A DNA stretch of 64,000 nt from the NCBI GenBank assembly GCA_009731375.1, contig BJOX01000216.1, forward strand, positions 652,884-716,883, in the 5' to 3' direction. Positions 8,954 to 17,916 of the stretch are shown here, in pieces. Under the pieces are notes generated by a model, which worked only from the letters and a program-made list of their open reading frames with translations, did no database searches and was not told the DNA's origin. The translations under genes were made by a program, and so were the position numbers. Position 1 is the first letter of the stretch, and the number at the start of each line of letters is the position of its first letter. This DNA comes from Paulinella micropora (taxonomy: Eukaryota; Cercozoa; Imbricatea; Euglyphida).

Positions 8954-9059
8954 CGATTACTTTTATAATTAAAAACAAGACAACTAATTCAATCAGAAAC
9001 GATTTTAATTAAAAGAAAAGTCAAACCGCTGGGGGGAAGCCGCGCAAGCGGGCTGGGAT

Positions 9060-9665
9060 TCAGTCATAAAAGTCTAGCCGCTTGGGAGCGCTCGTTCTAG
9101 CGGTTGGTTGGGACGACACCTGCTTCAGCAAAGGAGTAATGCAATTGTCATAGGGGCGTTCATCGATGCGCCGCCTGGCCAGTGCATAACTTATCAACAC
9201 CAGGCTGTTATTCACGCGCCAAATGTCTCTCTCTACGTGCGTCGCCTTTGGGTCTTCGGCGCGCACTGTTCCTTTCTTGGACCCGACCCACTCTGTCAGA
9301 GCCCTGGCCCTGGGGGCCACGTGCTCTTTGTATTGTCCTGAGCGTACCTGAGCCTTGATTTTGTCTAACACGCTAGAAACTCGCTCCAGGTCCGCCAGCA
9401 AGGCTGCACTTGCGGCATCAGCCTCCGACGGCGGCGGCGTCGTGGCTAGAGGCTCCAGCCCACACAGCCGCGGGTCGTACGGGGGTACCCGACAGCCATA
9501 AGCGCGTGCAGGCTCAGACCCGACAACGGCTGTCGGGTCTGAGTTCGGAGACAGCTCAGACCCGACGGCTGTCGGGTCTGAGTTGGAAGACAGCTCGTGT
9601 GCGGGCGGCTCGCTCTCGACCTTGAGCTTCTTGAGAGAAGGCTCCTCGAAATCCATCGTCGTCAT
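9060..9665 (-). CDS. Unknown protein, 201 aa
   Basis: The start is the ATG at 9663-9665 (MTTMDFEEPSLKKLKVE), just right of which lie a poly-G tract and a gap. Residues 20-45 contain two copies of a Ser-Asp-Pro-Thr-Ala-Val repeat encoded by short palindromes (cagacccgaca..tgtcgggtctg at 9512-9585). The C-terminal 120 residues are helical and charged (SVLDKIKAQVRSGQYKEHV) with natural composition. KKLK near the N-terminus could be a nuclear signal. A segment of about 85 bp encoding YDPRLCGLEPLATTPP is duplicated at 12127-12212. No family is recognised. Confidence 0.65.
   Translation of the reverse strand: MTTMDFEEPSLKKLKVESEPPAHELSSNSDPTAVGSELSPNSDPTAVVGSEPARAYGCRVPPYDPRLCGLEPLATTPPPSEADAASAALLADLERVSSVLDKIKAQVRSGQYKEHVAPRARALTEWVGSKKGTVRAEDPKATHVERDIWRVNNSLVLISYALARRRIDERPYDNCITPLLKQVSSQPTARTSAPKRLDFYD
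9512..9585. repeat. Direct repeat of a short palindrome inside a gene
   Basis: cagacccgaca-acggc-tgtcgggtctg (9512 onward) and cagacccga-cggc-tgtcgggtctg (9558 onward) are separated by about 20 nt. Each is an inverted repeat, and both keep the minus-strand frame open. Confidence 0.8.
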
Positions 9666-9691
9666 CTGGCAAGAGAGAGACACAAGAGGAG

Positions 9692-10183
9692 AGGGGGGGG
9701 GGGGGGGGNNNNNNNNNNNNNNNNNNNNNNNNNNNNNNNNNNNNNNNNNNNNNNNNNNNNNNNNNNNNNNNNNNNNNNNNNNNNNNNNNNNNNNNNNNNN
9801 NNNNNNNNNNNNNNNNNNNNNNNNNNNNNNNNNNNNNNNNNNNNNNNNNNNNNNNNNNNNNNNNNNNNNNNNNNNNNNNNNNNNNNNNNNNNNNNNNNNN
9901 NNNNNNNNNNNNNNNNNNNNNNNNNNNNNNNNNNNNNNNNNNNNNNNNNNNNNNNNNNNNNNNNNNNNNNNNNNNNNNNNNNNNNNNNNNNNNNNNNNNN
10001 NNNNNNNNNNNNNNNNNNNNNNNNNNNNNNNNNNNNNNNNNNNNNNNNNNNNNNNNNNNNNNNNNNNNNNNNNNNNNNNNNNNNNNNNNNNNNNNNNNNN
10101 NNNNNNNNNNNNNNNNNNNNNNNNNNNNNNNNNNNNNNNNNNNNNNNNNNNNNNNNNNNNNNNNNNNNNNNNNNNNNNNNNNN
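9692..10183. other. Poly-G tract and assembly gap (N at 9709-10183)
   Basis: A run of G leads into 475 N, and a (GA)n microsatellite begins directly on the far side. The promoter of the 9060-9665 gene is probably hidden here. Confidence 0.95.
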
Positions 10184-10193
10184 GAGAGAGAGA

Positions 10194-10230
<37 letters not shown>

Positions 10231-10249
10231 GAGCGAGAGAGAGAGAGAG

Positions 10250-10305
<56 letters not shown>

Positions 10306-10465
10306 GGAAGGTGAGACACACACACAAAAAAAGATGCGATAGGATGTGTTGCGCTTCATCATCTCTGATATATACACAGACATTCTGTACACACATTTAT
10401 TCACACAGGTAGCGGCACACAAACACACAGGCAGAGAGAGAGAGAGATTCTGATAGAGAGGGTGT

Positions 10466-10501
<36 letters not shown>

Positions 10502-10577
10502 CCCCCCGGGGGGGGGGGGGGGGGGGGAGAAGCGGACTGCACCCCCCGCCGCCGTGCCCCTAAGGAGCACAAACAGC

Positions 10578-10630
<53 letters not shown>

Positions 10631-11071
10631 TATACAAACAGCGTTTTCTGGGTGAGTCGGGACCCTACCACCTTTTTTCGGTGTAGAGTGGGGGCACGGA
10701 GACACAGACAGGAGAATAAATTTTAATGAGCAAGGAAAGGGACGCTTTGATATGTGCTATGATCACAAATGAATATTGTGTGACTTTCTCTTGTGCGCGT
10801 TTTTAGTTTGTGTACTCGCCCGCAGGGGGTTGGGTCGCGAGAGTGCATGCTTCTGCGATCTCCCAGGCCGTCTGTCCTTGGAACGTGTCGGGGTACGATT
10901 TCGTATGCCGAGAAGGTTTGACCCCTCTGTTTGAACTTTCCGTCGGGTCGAAGATACGACAAGATCACGCCAAAGGCTCGTGCGTGTCTGCAGAGTTTTG
11001 GCACAGGTTCGGAAGCCTGCCTCTTGGCTTGCACCCAGGCTAACCTAAAGTAGCCTGAGCCCTGAGAGTGG
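10184..11071. repeat. GA microsatellites, G/C hairpin and gene-poor spacer
   Basis: (GA)n runs fill 10184-10302, 10432-10450 and 10577-10627. A near-perfect G-run/C-run/G-run block lies at 10468-10527. On the minus strand (GA)n gives spurious poly(Leu-Ser) frames. From 10723 to 11034 a minus-strand frame of 103 codons exists but starts with GTG. The segment 10754-10800 is similar to 12363-12410 (both contain atgaatatt..tgtgactt). I see no secure gene. Confidence 0.75.
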
Positions 11072-11887
11072 TTAGTCGTAATGCCGCATCAATCCTTCTC
11101 CGTCACACTTATCGCACATGTGAAAATTGGGTATGAGGGACAGCCAATCCCGCCGGAGCCTAGAACGACTGCGGACCACCAAGGAGCGCAGGTCGACCAG
11201 GACGGCTCTGCTCACATATAAATCCGACAGCCTGTTCAGAACCTCGACTGAAACAAGTTCTCTGACCGCGGCCTCAACACTACCCATGCTCAGTTCGGAA
11301 GGGGGTATGTCTACTGCGAGGCCCATCGACCACTCCCGTTCGTAGTCGCCGCATTCTATACAGCAGACTTCGGGGTCGGTGCACACAAGCTCTAAGCCTA
11401 CTTTTGTCTCGTGCCTTATCGAGTCGTAGAAATAAGAAGCATCCAGCCTGGTTTCCAATGTCTCGTCGTAGCCAATGTGCCGGTTCATGCACGGGATCGC
11501 GTAGCTGAGACTTTCGCTGCGGGACACTGCCTGCTCCCCCGGGCTCGCACTGGTGTATTGGAACGCTAATTCTGCAATCGTTTCACTCAAGTCCTGGTGC
11601 CACGTGCTCAAGTAGCTTTGCTGTGCCAGCTTGGACAAGTGCGCAAGCTTGGCCTGCAGACCGCGGCAGGTCAAACCCAGCCTGGCGGTGGAAGCGGGTG
11701 AGCAGTCGGCAATCAGCCTTATCAATTCTTGTGGCAGAGCGCTGACTAGGTCTAAAAACAAGGCTTGGCGGCCGGCCGCCAGCTTCCTTTTTTTCTTCTT
11801 GGGAAGAGGGCCCGCGCGCGCGGTTGGGCTGCGGCCCCTGACTGACCCCGACAGGCCTGTCCTGGTTTTGTACGTCCTGGGGAGCAT
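11072..11887 (-). CDS. F-box-like protein with nuclear signal
   Basis: 271 codons from the ATG at 11887; the longer frame upstream begins with TTG. Residues 30-35 are KKKKRK, a classic basic nuclear signal. The next 45 residues (ALPQELIRLIADC, then LGLTCRGLQAKL) match the spacing of an F-box: LPxELxxxI, then a hydrophobic CRxLxxL helix. F-box proteins bind SKP1 and pass targets to SCF ubiquitin ligases, so a role in redirecting host protein turnover is plausible. The rest shows no LRR, Kelch or WD repeats. The C-terminus carries scattered Cys pairs (VCCIECGDY, MCDKCDGEG) that could bind zinc. The F-box call rests on pattern only. Confidence 0.6.
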   Translation of the reverse strand: MLPRTYKTRTGLSGSVRGRSPTARAGPLPKKKKRKLAAGRQALFLDLVSALPQELIRLIADCSPASTARLGLTCRGLQAKLAHLSKLAQQSYLSTWHQDLSETIAELAFQYTSASPGEQAVSRSESLSYAIPCMNRHIGYDETLETRLDASYFYDSIRHETKVGLELVCTDPEVCCIECGDYEREWSMGLAVDIPPSELSMGSVEAAVRELVSVEVLNRLSDLYVSRAVLVDLRSLVVRSRSRLRRDWLSLIPNFHMCDKCDGEGLMRHYD

Positions 11888-12000
11888 GCTGTGCTTGGTA
11901 GCAGAGCGAGTTCGAAGCACCCGACGCCCGACACAAAAGTGACGGTGGAGCAAGAGGAAAAAAAAACAGTGTACGGAAAAACGATCTGACAAGATAATCT

Positions 12001-12365
12001 TTATTCAACGAGGACCAGCGGGGGAAAGAAAGATGGGGGAGGGAGAGGGGGGGGGGACAGGAGGAAGGGGGGGGACAGGAGAAAAAAGGGGGGGGCGCCT
12101 CCCCACCCCCTTCCCGCGATCCGATCAGCCGCCGACGCCGGCGGCGTCGTGGCTAGAGGCTCCAGCCCACACAGCCGCGGGTCGTACGGGGATACTGTGC
12201 CATAAGCGCGTGCATAGAATTGCTGAGAGACAGCACCAAAATACTCTAGGTGTGTCGGGTAGCGATGGCTGGTAGTTCTGGCGGGCGGCAGAGCGTGCGC
12301 ACCGCAGCCAGTCGAGCTCGTCGTCTTCGGCCAGCCTGCAGCGCCTTGCGCTTGTGCAGGGGGGA
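12001..12365. other. G-rich spacer with a partial copy of the 9.4-9.5 kb gene
   Basis: 12033-12105 is G-rich. 12127-12212 duplicates about 85 bp of the 201-aa gene (gtggctagaggctccagccc and cgggtcgtacgggg are shared). No ATG frame of natural composition spans it. It is probably a remnant. Confidence 0.6.
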
Positions 12366-12900
12366 TCACTCATGAATATTTGTGTGACTTTTTCTCTTGC
12401 GCGCGTAGACCTCGGAAAGGGTATGCTCGCTGAGAAGTTTGAGCCAGAGGTACAAGCGCGAGAAGTCCTTGGACAGGCACTCGGTGACCGTTGTCCAGCA
12501 AGGTTGCAAAGTTGGGAACGTGGCAGCAAAGGTAAAAAGAGCAGTCCTGTCTTTGCGCTTTTCCTGCGCCAGCACGGGGTTCGGTACATGTGCGCCGCGT
12601 AGGTGTTCACGATGTAAAATGTGTTTTCAGGCACCCCCCCTTTCCCCTGCATCTCTGCTAGGTGCTACCTGGCAAGGGATGAATCCCGCTGGCACCACGT
12701 TGCTCCGCCAAGGAAAAAAGACACTGGACAGCCCCCCGCTGTGTGGTTTGCAACGAAAACTTCTCTGATCAGCGCCCTGTGTACATCATCTATACCCAGC
12801 CCGCTTGCGTCAAGCGGGCTGGAGAGGGAGAGACACCCTGCCAAGTAAAACTCGGCAGGGAGTTTCAAGAACGAAACTTCAAGATACCTAATTGTATCAT
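12366..12900 (-). pseudogene. Decayed unknown gene broken by frameshifts
   Basis: Natural-looking minus-strand protein segments occur in successive different frames. One frame ends near 12665 (containing LIREVFVANHTAGG), another carries FYIVNTYAAHMYRT near 12590-12630, and a third gives TALFTFAATFPTLQPCWTTV and LSEHTLSEVYARKRK to a stop at 12366. No single ATG frame joins them. Either the gene is decayed or indel errors are present. No family is recognised. Confidence 0.4.
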
Positions 12901-12930
12901 AAACGAATTCCAGCCCGCTACCGCGGGCTG
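12797..12930. repeat. Two AGCCCGC hairpins flanking a gene-end motif
   Basis: cccagcccgcttgcgtcaagcgggctgg begins at 12797 and ccagcccgctaccgcgggctgg at 12910. Between them lies atacctaattgtatcataaa, resembling the 3' element at 8411 and 8982. Confidence 0.75.
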
Positions 12931-13351
12931 GCGTTCTTTGGGAGTGCACCCACTGGTGATTGTGCTTACGTTCATTTCTGTGGTCGAGCTGCCCCCCCTC
13001 ATAGAATTGCTCTGCCCCAAAATACTTTAGGTGGGGGGGGGAAAGGAGGGGGGGGGGGCATGCAAAAGACACAAGAATGAGAAGAGGCGAGGGGGAGGGG
13101 GACCCCTCCCCAGGTGCTTCTGGGAAGGGGGGGGGTGCCCCCTTCCCTTTTCTTCTACCCCTTCCTTAGGGTCCCCGCGGGCTCAGAACAAGACACACAA
13201 AAAACCGCAACAATAAAAAACAGAGGAGAAGGAGGGGGGCTTCCCCTCTTATTCTAAGCTCTATCACCTTTTTTTTTGCCTCCCCCCCCCTCCTCCCCCC
13301 CTCTAACCCACTTGTGTTTTCTTTTGTACCTTGGCATTTCTTCTAAAAAAG
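12931..13351. other. G/C-tract spacer
   Basis: It holds G-runs at 13031-13058, interleaved G/C blocks at 13088-13145, an aataaaa signal at 13212 and a pyrimidine-rich stretch just before the zinc-finger gene. No supported gene is seen. Confidence 0.6.
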
Positions 13352-15631
13352 ATGCAAACAGTGCCCGGCTCCGAATCCAGTGCGGCCCGCGCATTTAAGA
13401 CCAAGTACGAAGCTGGAGACTTCGTGGCCCTTCTGCCCTCAGGCGTGCGATTGCGCCTGCAAGCAGGAGGCAGGCTGAGCCTGCTCCTCACTCTGCCTGC
13501 TGCAGAGTGGCTTCCCGCCTGCGAGCGCTGTTTTACTTTGTCCGAAAGCGCGGCACCCGCCGAGGCTGAACCGTGGGCCGATGACGGGCACTTTAGGCTG
13601 TGCTTTACACACGCACGCAGGTTAAAAAAGAAGCGCGAGCGCCTTGCGCGTCGCCAACTAAGGCGCAAGCGGAAGCGGGAGGCTGCGCAGCGTTTTCAAT
13701 CCCGCAAGAGAAGGCGTCTGCGACCTGCGAGTGACGCAGAACCCGGGGTTCAAGTTTCCCCAGCGCCCCAACCCCCTCCCCAGCCCGCGCCGCCGGCGGG
13801 GCAGGCCTCCCCCACGCCCTCTCATTTCAGCCCGCTGGCGCGGGCTGGGCAGGAGACTAAAATTAGATACAAGAAAGACAAGCGGCAACAAGGCAGTGCG
13901 AAACAACCGGCGCAGGGGCAAGCAATGCAAACCGAGCTAGACAGGCGCTTGGTCTGTAACACTTGTGGCAAACGTTTTCCGAAACCAAGCAAACTGAGGC
14001 TACATGTACGCACACACACGGGTGAGAAGCCCTACGCCTGCGACCAGTGCGACAGCAAGTTTGCAGAATCCAGCATGCTCACACGGCACAAGCGCGTGCA
14101 CACGGGCGAGAAGCCCTACGCCTGCGACCAGTGCGACAAAAGGTTCGCGAATTCTAGCAGTCTCATTGTGCACAAACGCCGTGTGCACACGGGCGAGAGG
14201 CCTTACGCCTGCGACCAGTGTGACAAGAAGTTTGCAACATCTAGCGACCTCATAATGCACAAGCGTCGAGCGCACACGGGCGAGAAGCCTTACGCCTGCG
14301 ATGAGTGCGACAGCAAGTTTGCGAGCTCGGGCGAGCTCATTTTTCACAAGCGCGTGCACACGGGCGAGAAGCCTTACGCCTGCGACCAGTGTGACAGGAA
14401 GTTTGCAACATCTAGCGACTTCATAATGCACAAGCGCCGAGCGCACACGGGCGAGAAGCCTTACGCCTGCGATGAGTGCGACAGCAAGTTTGCGAGCTCG
14501 GGCAATCTCGCAGAGCACACGCGCCGAGCGCACACGGGTGAGAAGCCCTACGCTTGCGACCAGTGTGACAAAAGATTTGCAAGCTCTGGCAATCTCGCAG
14601 AGCACACGCGCACGCACACGGGCGATAAGCCTTACGCCTGCGACCAGTGTGACAAAAAATTTGCAAGCTCTGGCAATCTCGCAGACCACACGCGCCGTGC
14701 GCACACGGGCGATAAACCGCACGCCTGCGGCCAGTGCGACAGCAAGTTTGTGAACTCGGGCGAGCTCATTTCGCACAAGCGCGTGCACACGGGCGAGAAG
14801 CCTTACGCCTGTGACGAGTGCACCATGAGCTTTGCGCGATCGAGCACACTCAAGCAGCATAAAAAAAGGCACGAAGAAAGCAGGGCTTGGAAGTACGTCT
14901 GCAGCTTTGTACTGCACGGCACTACCAAGTTTCAGCCAGGCCAAGATTTGTTGGCGTGCACGACGCGTTGCAAAGCAGCGTGGTTGCTGGACTACCACGT
15001 GCAGTGCTGCCACACGGCAGAGGGCCTGGCCGCTCGGTTTCGCACCGAACAGCAGCTGGCCGATTTTTTGCACAGCCAGGGCTGGGCTTGCGACCGGGAC
15101 TATGTGAACACGGTGGACTTTGGAGTGTGTGATGGACCAGACTTTGGAGGCTTTGTGAGGGCCAGGCCAGATTTCCATATCCCCTTATTCCAGTCACTGC
15201 CCGACGGGCACAGGTGCGTGCTGTTGGTGGGCAACGACGAGTTTGAGCACCGGCGCTACCGTTGCGAGCTCGCGCGCACGCATAACATTGCCACAGCGCT
15301 GGCGATGCAGGAAGGGTTGTCCAAGCTGCCTATAGTGTACATTCGCTTCAACCCACATTACTATGAAGTGGATGGCGTGTCGCACAACCCGTCGCTGGAG
15401 AGCAGGTTCAAGAGGCTGCAGAGCCTACTGCTCCAGCTCCAAAAAGGGCAAGTGAAGTTTGCTCAGCCGGGTGGCATAAACCTGTTCTATCTGTACTACA
15501 GCCGCAAGGCGGTGCCGGCCGGCGCGCTGCCCTGGCAGCGGCTGGACGGCTTGTACGACATTCTGGACGTTGACGACGGCAACTCGGCCGCGGCATCCTT
15601 CCTGCGCGACTGTGTGGTGCAAGTGGAATAA
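13352..15631 (+). CDS. C2H2 zinc-finger array fused to a PD-(D/E)xK nuclease-like domain
   Basis: 759 codons from the ATG at 13352 (MQTVPGSES). Residues 1-190 hold a basic low-complexity segment (KKKRERLARRQLRRKRKRE) and one in-frame dispersed palindrome (SPLARAG at 13829). From about 200 to 515, eleven consecutive C2H2 fingers follow the consensus YACDxCxxxFxxSxxLxxHxRxHTGEKP with conserved linkers, as in sequence-specific DNA-binding proteins. The C-terminal 230 residues contain RARPDF (about 603) and VLLVGNDEFEHRRY (about 620-633), then PIVYIRFNP. That arrangement matches a restriction-like nuclease family common in giant viruses and algae, where the second motif usually reads EVDExQH. Here the usual acidic V-D-E is altered to G-N-D-E, so activity is uncertain. 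The stop codon TAA overlaps an AATAAA signal. Confidence 0.82.
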   Translation: MQTVPGSESSAARAFKTKYEAGDFVALLPSGVRLRLQAGGRLSLLLTLPAAEWLPACERCFTLSESAAPAEAEPWADDGHFRLCFTHARRLKKKRERLARRQLRRKRKREAAQRFQSRKRRRLRPASDAEPGVQVSPAPQPPPQPAPPAGQASPTPSHFSPLARAGQETKIRYKKDKRQQGSAKQPAQGQAMQTELDRRLVCNTCGKRFPKPSKLRLHVRTHTGEKPYACDQCDSKFAESSMLTRHKRVHTGEKPYACDQCDKRFANSSSLIVHKRRVHTGERPYACDQCDKKFATSSDLIMHKRRAHTGEKPYACDECDSKFASSGELIFHKRVHTGEKPYACDQCDRKFATSSDFIMHKRRAHTGEKPYACDECDSKFASSGNLAEHTRRAHTGEKPYACDQCDKRFASSGNLAEHTRTHTGDKPYACDQCDKKFASSGNLADHTRRAHTGDKPHACGQCDSKFVNSGELISHKRVHTGEKPYACDECTMSFARSSTLKQHKKRHEESRAWKYVCSFVLHGTTKFQPGQDLLACTTRCKAAWLLDYHVQCCHTAEGLAARFRTEQQLADFLHSQGWACDRDYVNTVDFGVCDGPDFGGFVRARPDFHIPLFQSLPDGHRCVLLVGNDEFEHRRYRCELARTHNIATALAMQEGLSKLPIVYIRFNPHYYEVDGVSHNPSLESRFKRLQSLLLQLQKGQVKFAQPGGINLFYLYYSRKAVPAGALPWQRLDGLYDILDVDDGNSAAASFLRDCVVQVE
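13829..13848. repeat. Dispersed palindrome inside zinc-finger gene
   Basis: cagcccgctggcgcgggctg, preceded by a C-rich stretch, encodes SPLARAG in frame between the basic region and the finger array. Confidence 0.8.
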
Positions 15632-15668
15632 AACAATTCTCTTGGTTTTTCTTTAAAGAAAAAAAAGG

Positions 15669-15944
15669 TCAAGAAAGGAAAAGGTTACATAAAAACCTTT
15701 TTATTAAAAGCTCGACAAAGGTCCTGTTAACTTTGGCACGGACTATGTATACCCGTTCGTGAGACCAGCAGAGTACGCGTTGCCAGAGAACTCGCACGTC
15801 TTGCGGGTGGCTTGCCGCGGTCGGGTTTCTTTGTAAAACGTAAATTTTGCAATCACGACGACTGCGGATTAGCGCTGCGTTGCCGCTGGCGCCCAGAAAC
15901 ATGTATGCATTATTGCTGTTATGATGCATGGATGTATCAATCAT
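15669..15944 (-). CDS. Unknown small protein, 91 aa
   Basis: An ATG frame (MIDTSMHHNSNNAY) converging on the zinc-finger gene. Its start overlaps the stop of the upstream decayed frame as ATGA at 15941-15944. The C-terminus (VELLIKRFLCNLF) is encoded by the copied 3' element TTTATTAAAAGCTCGACAAAG, which on this strand supplies AATAAA inside the coding region. That makes the last third suspicious. It could be the tail of the decayed gene upstream rather than a separate gene. Confidence 0.35.
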   Translation of the reverse strand: MIDTSMHHNSNNAYMFLGASGNAALIRSRRDCKIYVLQRNPTAASHPQDVRVLWQRVLCWSHERVYIVRAKVNRTFVELLIKRFLCNLFLS

Positions 15945-16570
15945 AGGAGTAGTACTGTAATGCTATCACTAGCCTCCTCCTCGTCCACGGGCTGGTTCTG
16001 TTGTCTTGCGTAGCGTCTTTGACGGCGTGCCTCGTGAACGAGGCACAAGCGGCCGCGCAAGTCCCGTGCCGTGCGCACGACAAAGAAGAGAGACCCCGAC
16101 TTTCTGTCTCGCTCCAAGGCTAGGGTGGACGTTCTGTCACCCCAGCCCTTGAGAATGAGGTCCAGTTTGCTCAGGATGGCGCGTTTGCGGCCGGAGATGA
16201 CAGCAGGCGGTTCGGCGCCCCGCCGCCTGCCCCCCTGCCCAAAGGGAGCACGGTGACGGTGGCGGGATCGCGCGGGAGAGTGGCTTGGGGCAGTGTGTGA
16301 GAAATTAGTCGTAGCTGGGCACAGGAAGAGGAGTGCTCCCGCTGGCGTGAGGTCTTGTATCTTCTGAGACCCTGGAATCCTCCAACAGCGCCTGAGCGAA
16401 TAGATGTCCGGGGTCGATGATGGTACCGCTGTGTTTGGTGTGTTTGTAGAGCGGCGAGGAGGCGTCAAAGCGGAGCTGGGAAGCCACGAGGCGCCTATTC
16501 TAGCTCCAGGTAGAGTGCGCACGAGTCAGTGATGCTGACAAAGAAACTCCGCTCCATTTCGTTGAAGCGG
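15941..16570 (-). pseudogene. Decayed unknown gene in three frames
   Basis: Three natural-looking segments lie head to tail on the minus strand in different frames. MERSFFVSITDSCALYLELE ends at a TAG near 16498. LVASQLRFDASSPLYKHT runs to a TAA at 16305. RKRAILSKLDLILKGWGDR with SLFFVVRTARDLRGRLCLVH runs to a TGA at 15941. The divergent start with the NHL pseudogene and the frame changes suggest decay or sequencing indels. No family is recognised. Confidence 0.4.
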
Positions 16571-16579
16571 CAGGACCCT

Positions 16580-17599
16580 ATGGAGGACGAGGAAGTGCCT
16601 GGGCAGGATTAGTGGGAGGGGTTGGTGAGGCTGAACCAGATTATTGGTAACCATACCAGGCAGATAGCACGCCTGGACCGGCCAGAGCTCGAAGTCAAGT
16701 ACAAGGAAACTTCCCAGACAGCCAGCTTAAAGGTAGCCAAGGTTGGAGACAAGCACGTGGAGGCGGCTACTGCCACCTACGCCCTGCCCCGAGTTGGCCG
16801 CACCGGCGCACTCTGCGCCTCCACAGGGCGGTGTGCTGTACGTCAACAGGGAAAGCGCCACAGAATATCTTCTGTACAGTTTTGATACAGGCAATGACAA
16901 GCAGGGGCTTCAATACATTTGGCTCGATTAAAGGGGTCACTGGTGTGGCCCATTGCAGAGGGCGATTGCACTTGACAGGTCCTACAATGGGCGGCCTCTG
17001 TGCAATGCTAAACTCGACAATACCCATACGAGTCTGTCGCGAAGGGAGACTGGGTGCGCCTTACGGTTTGTGTGCATCGGACGACCTCGTCTTTGTGACC
17101 GACCGCCAACACAACTGTGTGCGAGTCTTGCGCCCGGGAACACCGAATACTACCTCAGGCCAATGGGTCCAGGAATGGGGCCGAACGGGTGCTGCGCCCG
17201 GAGAGTTCAACAGTCCCAGCGGGCTAGCCTATTTGCTAGAGCAAGGGTTGGGTCTTGGTAGCTGACACCCAAAACCACCGAGTGCAGGTCTTCTTTCCAC
17301 ACGGGACATTGGTGACGCAGTGGGGGCGGCAGGTGCAAGCCTCGGGCACGTTGAACCAACCGCTTGCAGTGGCGTGCTGCCAGGGCCTGGTCTTTGTGAG
17401 CGACTCGCCTGGTAAACCTCGTATCCAAGCCTTCACGCCCGAGGGCCGCTTGGTTCAGGTCTGCCGGGACGCGGCCTCCGGGCTCCGGACCACTCCCGCA
17501 CTGGCGGCACACGGCGACCGGCTTTTTGTCAGCGGTTATGAGAATGGGCGAGTGCACGCGTTTCGTGTCGGCGCGGAAGGGCTTGGCCCCAAAGCTTAG
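16580..17599 (+). pseudogene. NHL-repeat (beta-propeller) protein, broken
   Basis: An ATG at 16580 (MEDEEVPGQD) meets an in-frame TAG after ten codons. The same frame then continues with helical VRLNQIIGNHTRQIARLD. Similarity moves to a second frame (GGVLYVNRESATEYLLYSFD, about 16825-16890), a third (16920-17240; APYGLCASDDLVFVTDRQHN) and a fourth (17255-17599; VADTQNHRVQVFFPHGTLV). The phrases VTDRQHNCVRVL and VADTQNHRVQVF are textbook NHL-repeat cores, and GAAPGEFNSPSGLAY is the linker between blades. NHL propellers bind protein or RNA and often sit behind RING or B-box domains in TRIM-type ligases; no RING is visible here. One stop and at least three frameshifts argue for a dead gene, unless the assembly carries indel errors. 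Confidence 0.68.
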
Positions 17600-17916
17600 C
17601 ACAGGAGCTACAACCGGGGGGCATGCTGCTCCTCAAAACCTCCCCCCCCCTGCTCTCCCGTCCAGCCCGCGCCAGCGGGCTGGGACCCTTTTCTTAGCAA
17701 AAAAACCGAGCATGTTATACAAACCCTTCTTTCTGCTACGGGATGAGCGCGGGAGGGCTAGGCAAGCCCCCGCGTGCTGCGCTGTACGCCAATTCAGATT
17801 GTTATTTAATTAAAAAAACTTTTCTTTGCGAGAGAGAAAAAAGGTTTTATTTATTTTTTCTTGTCAAGACAATGAAGCCGCCCAAACGCCTAAAATCGTG
17901 TTATTAACAGCTATCT
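17600..17916. other. Spacer with one compound palindrome and A/T-rich gene ends
   Basis: The compound palindrome fills 17614-17683: ccggggggcatgctgctcct, a C-run, then ccagcccgcgccagcgggctgg. After it come tatttaattaaaaaaac and ggttttatttatttttt, which on the minus strand give AATAAA signals for the Kelch gene. Confidence 0.7.
17614..17683. repeat. Dispersed compound palindrome (intergenic copy)
   Basis: It has the same order as the copies at 5571 and 20441: a GGGGGGCATG block, pyrimidine-rich spacer and 22-bp hairpin. It lies 15 nt after the end of the NHL pseudogene. Confidence 0.85.

Noticed and set aside
8493-8972. Plus-strand 159-codon frame
   Set aside because: Begins with TTG and lies opposite an ATG frame of similar length; neither is strong, but the minus strand is preferred.
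10184-10630. Poly(Leu-Ser) and poly(Glu-Arg) reading frames
   Set aside because: They are translations of (GA)n microsatellites and continue through N bases; no start or natural composition.
10723-11034. 103-codon minus-strand frame
   Set aside because: GTG start only, in a region of copied fragments; an opposite-strand frame is equally open.
13822-15178. Long minus-strand frame over the zinc-finger gene
   Set aside because: Shadow of the periodic finger coding sequence; the plus strand gives canonical C2H2 fingers.
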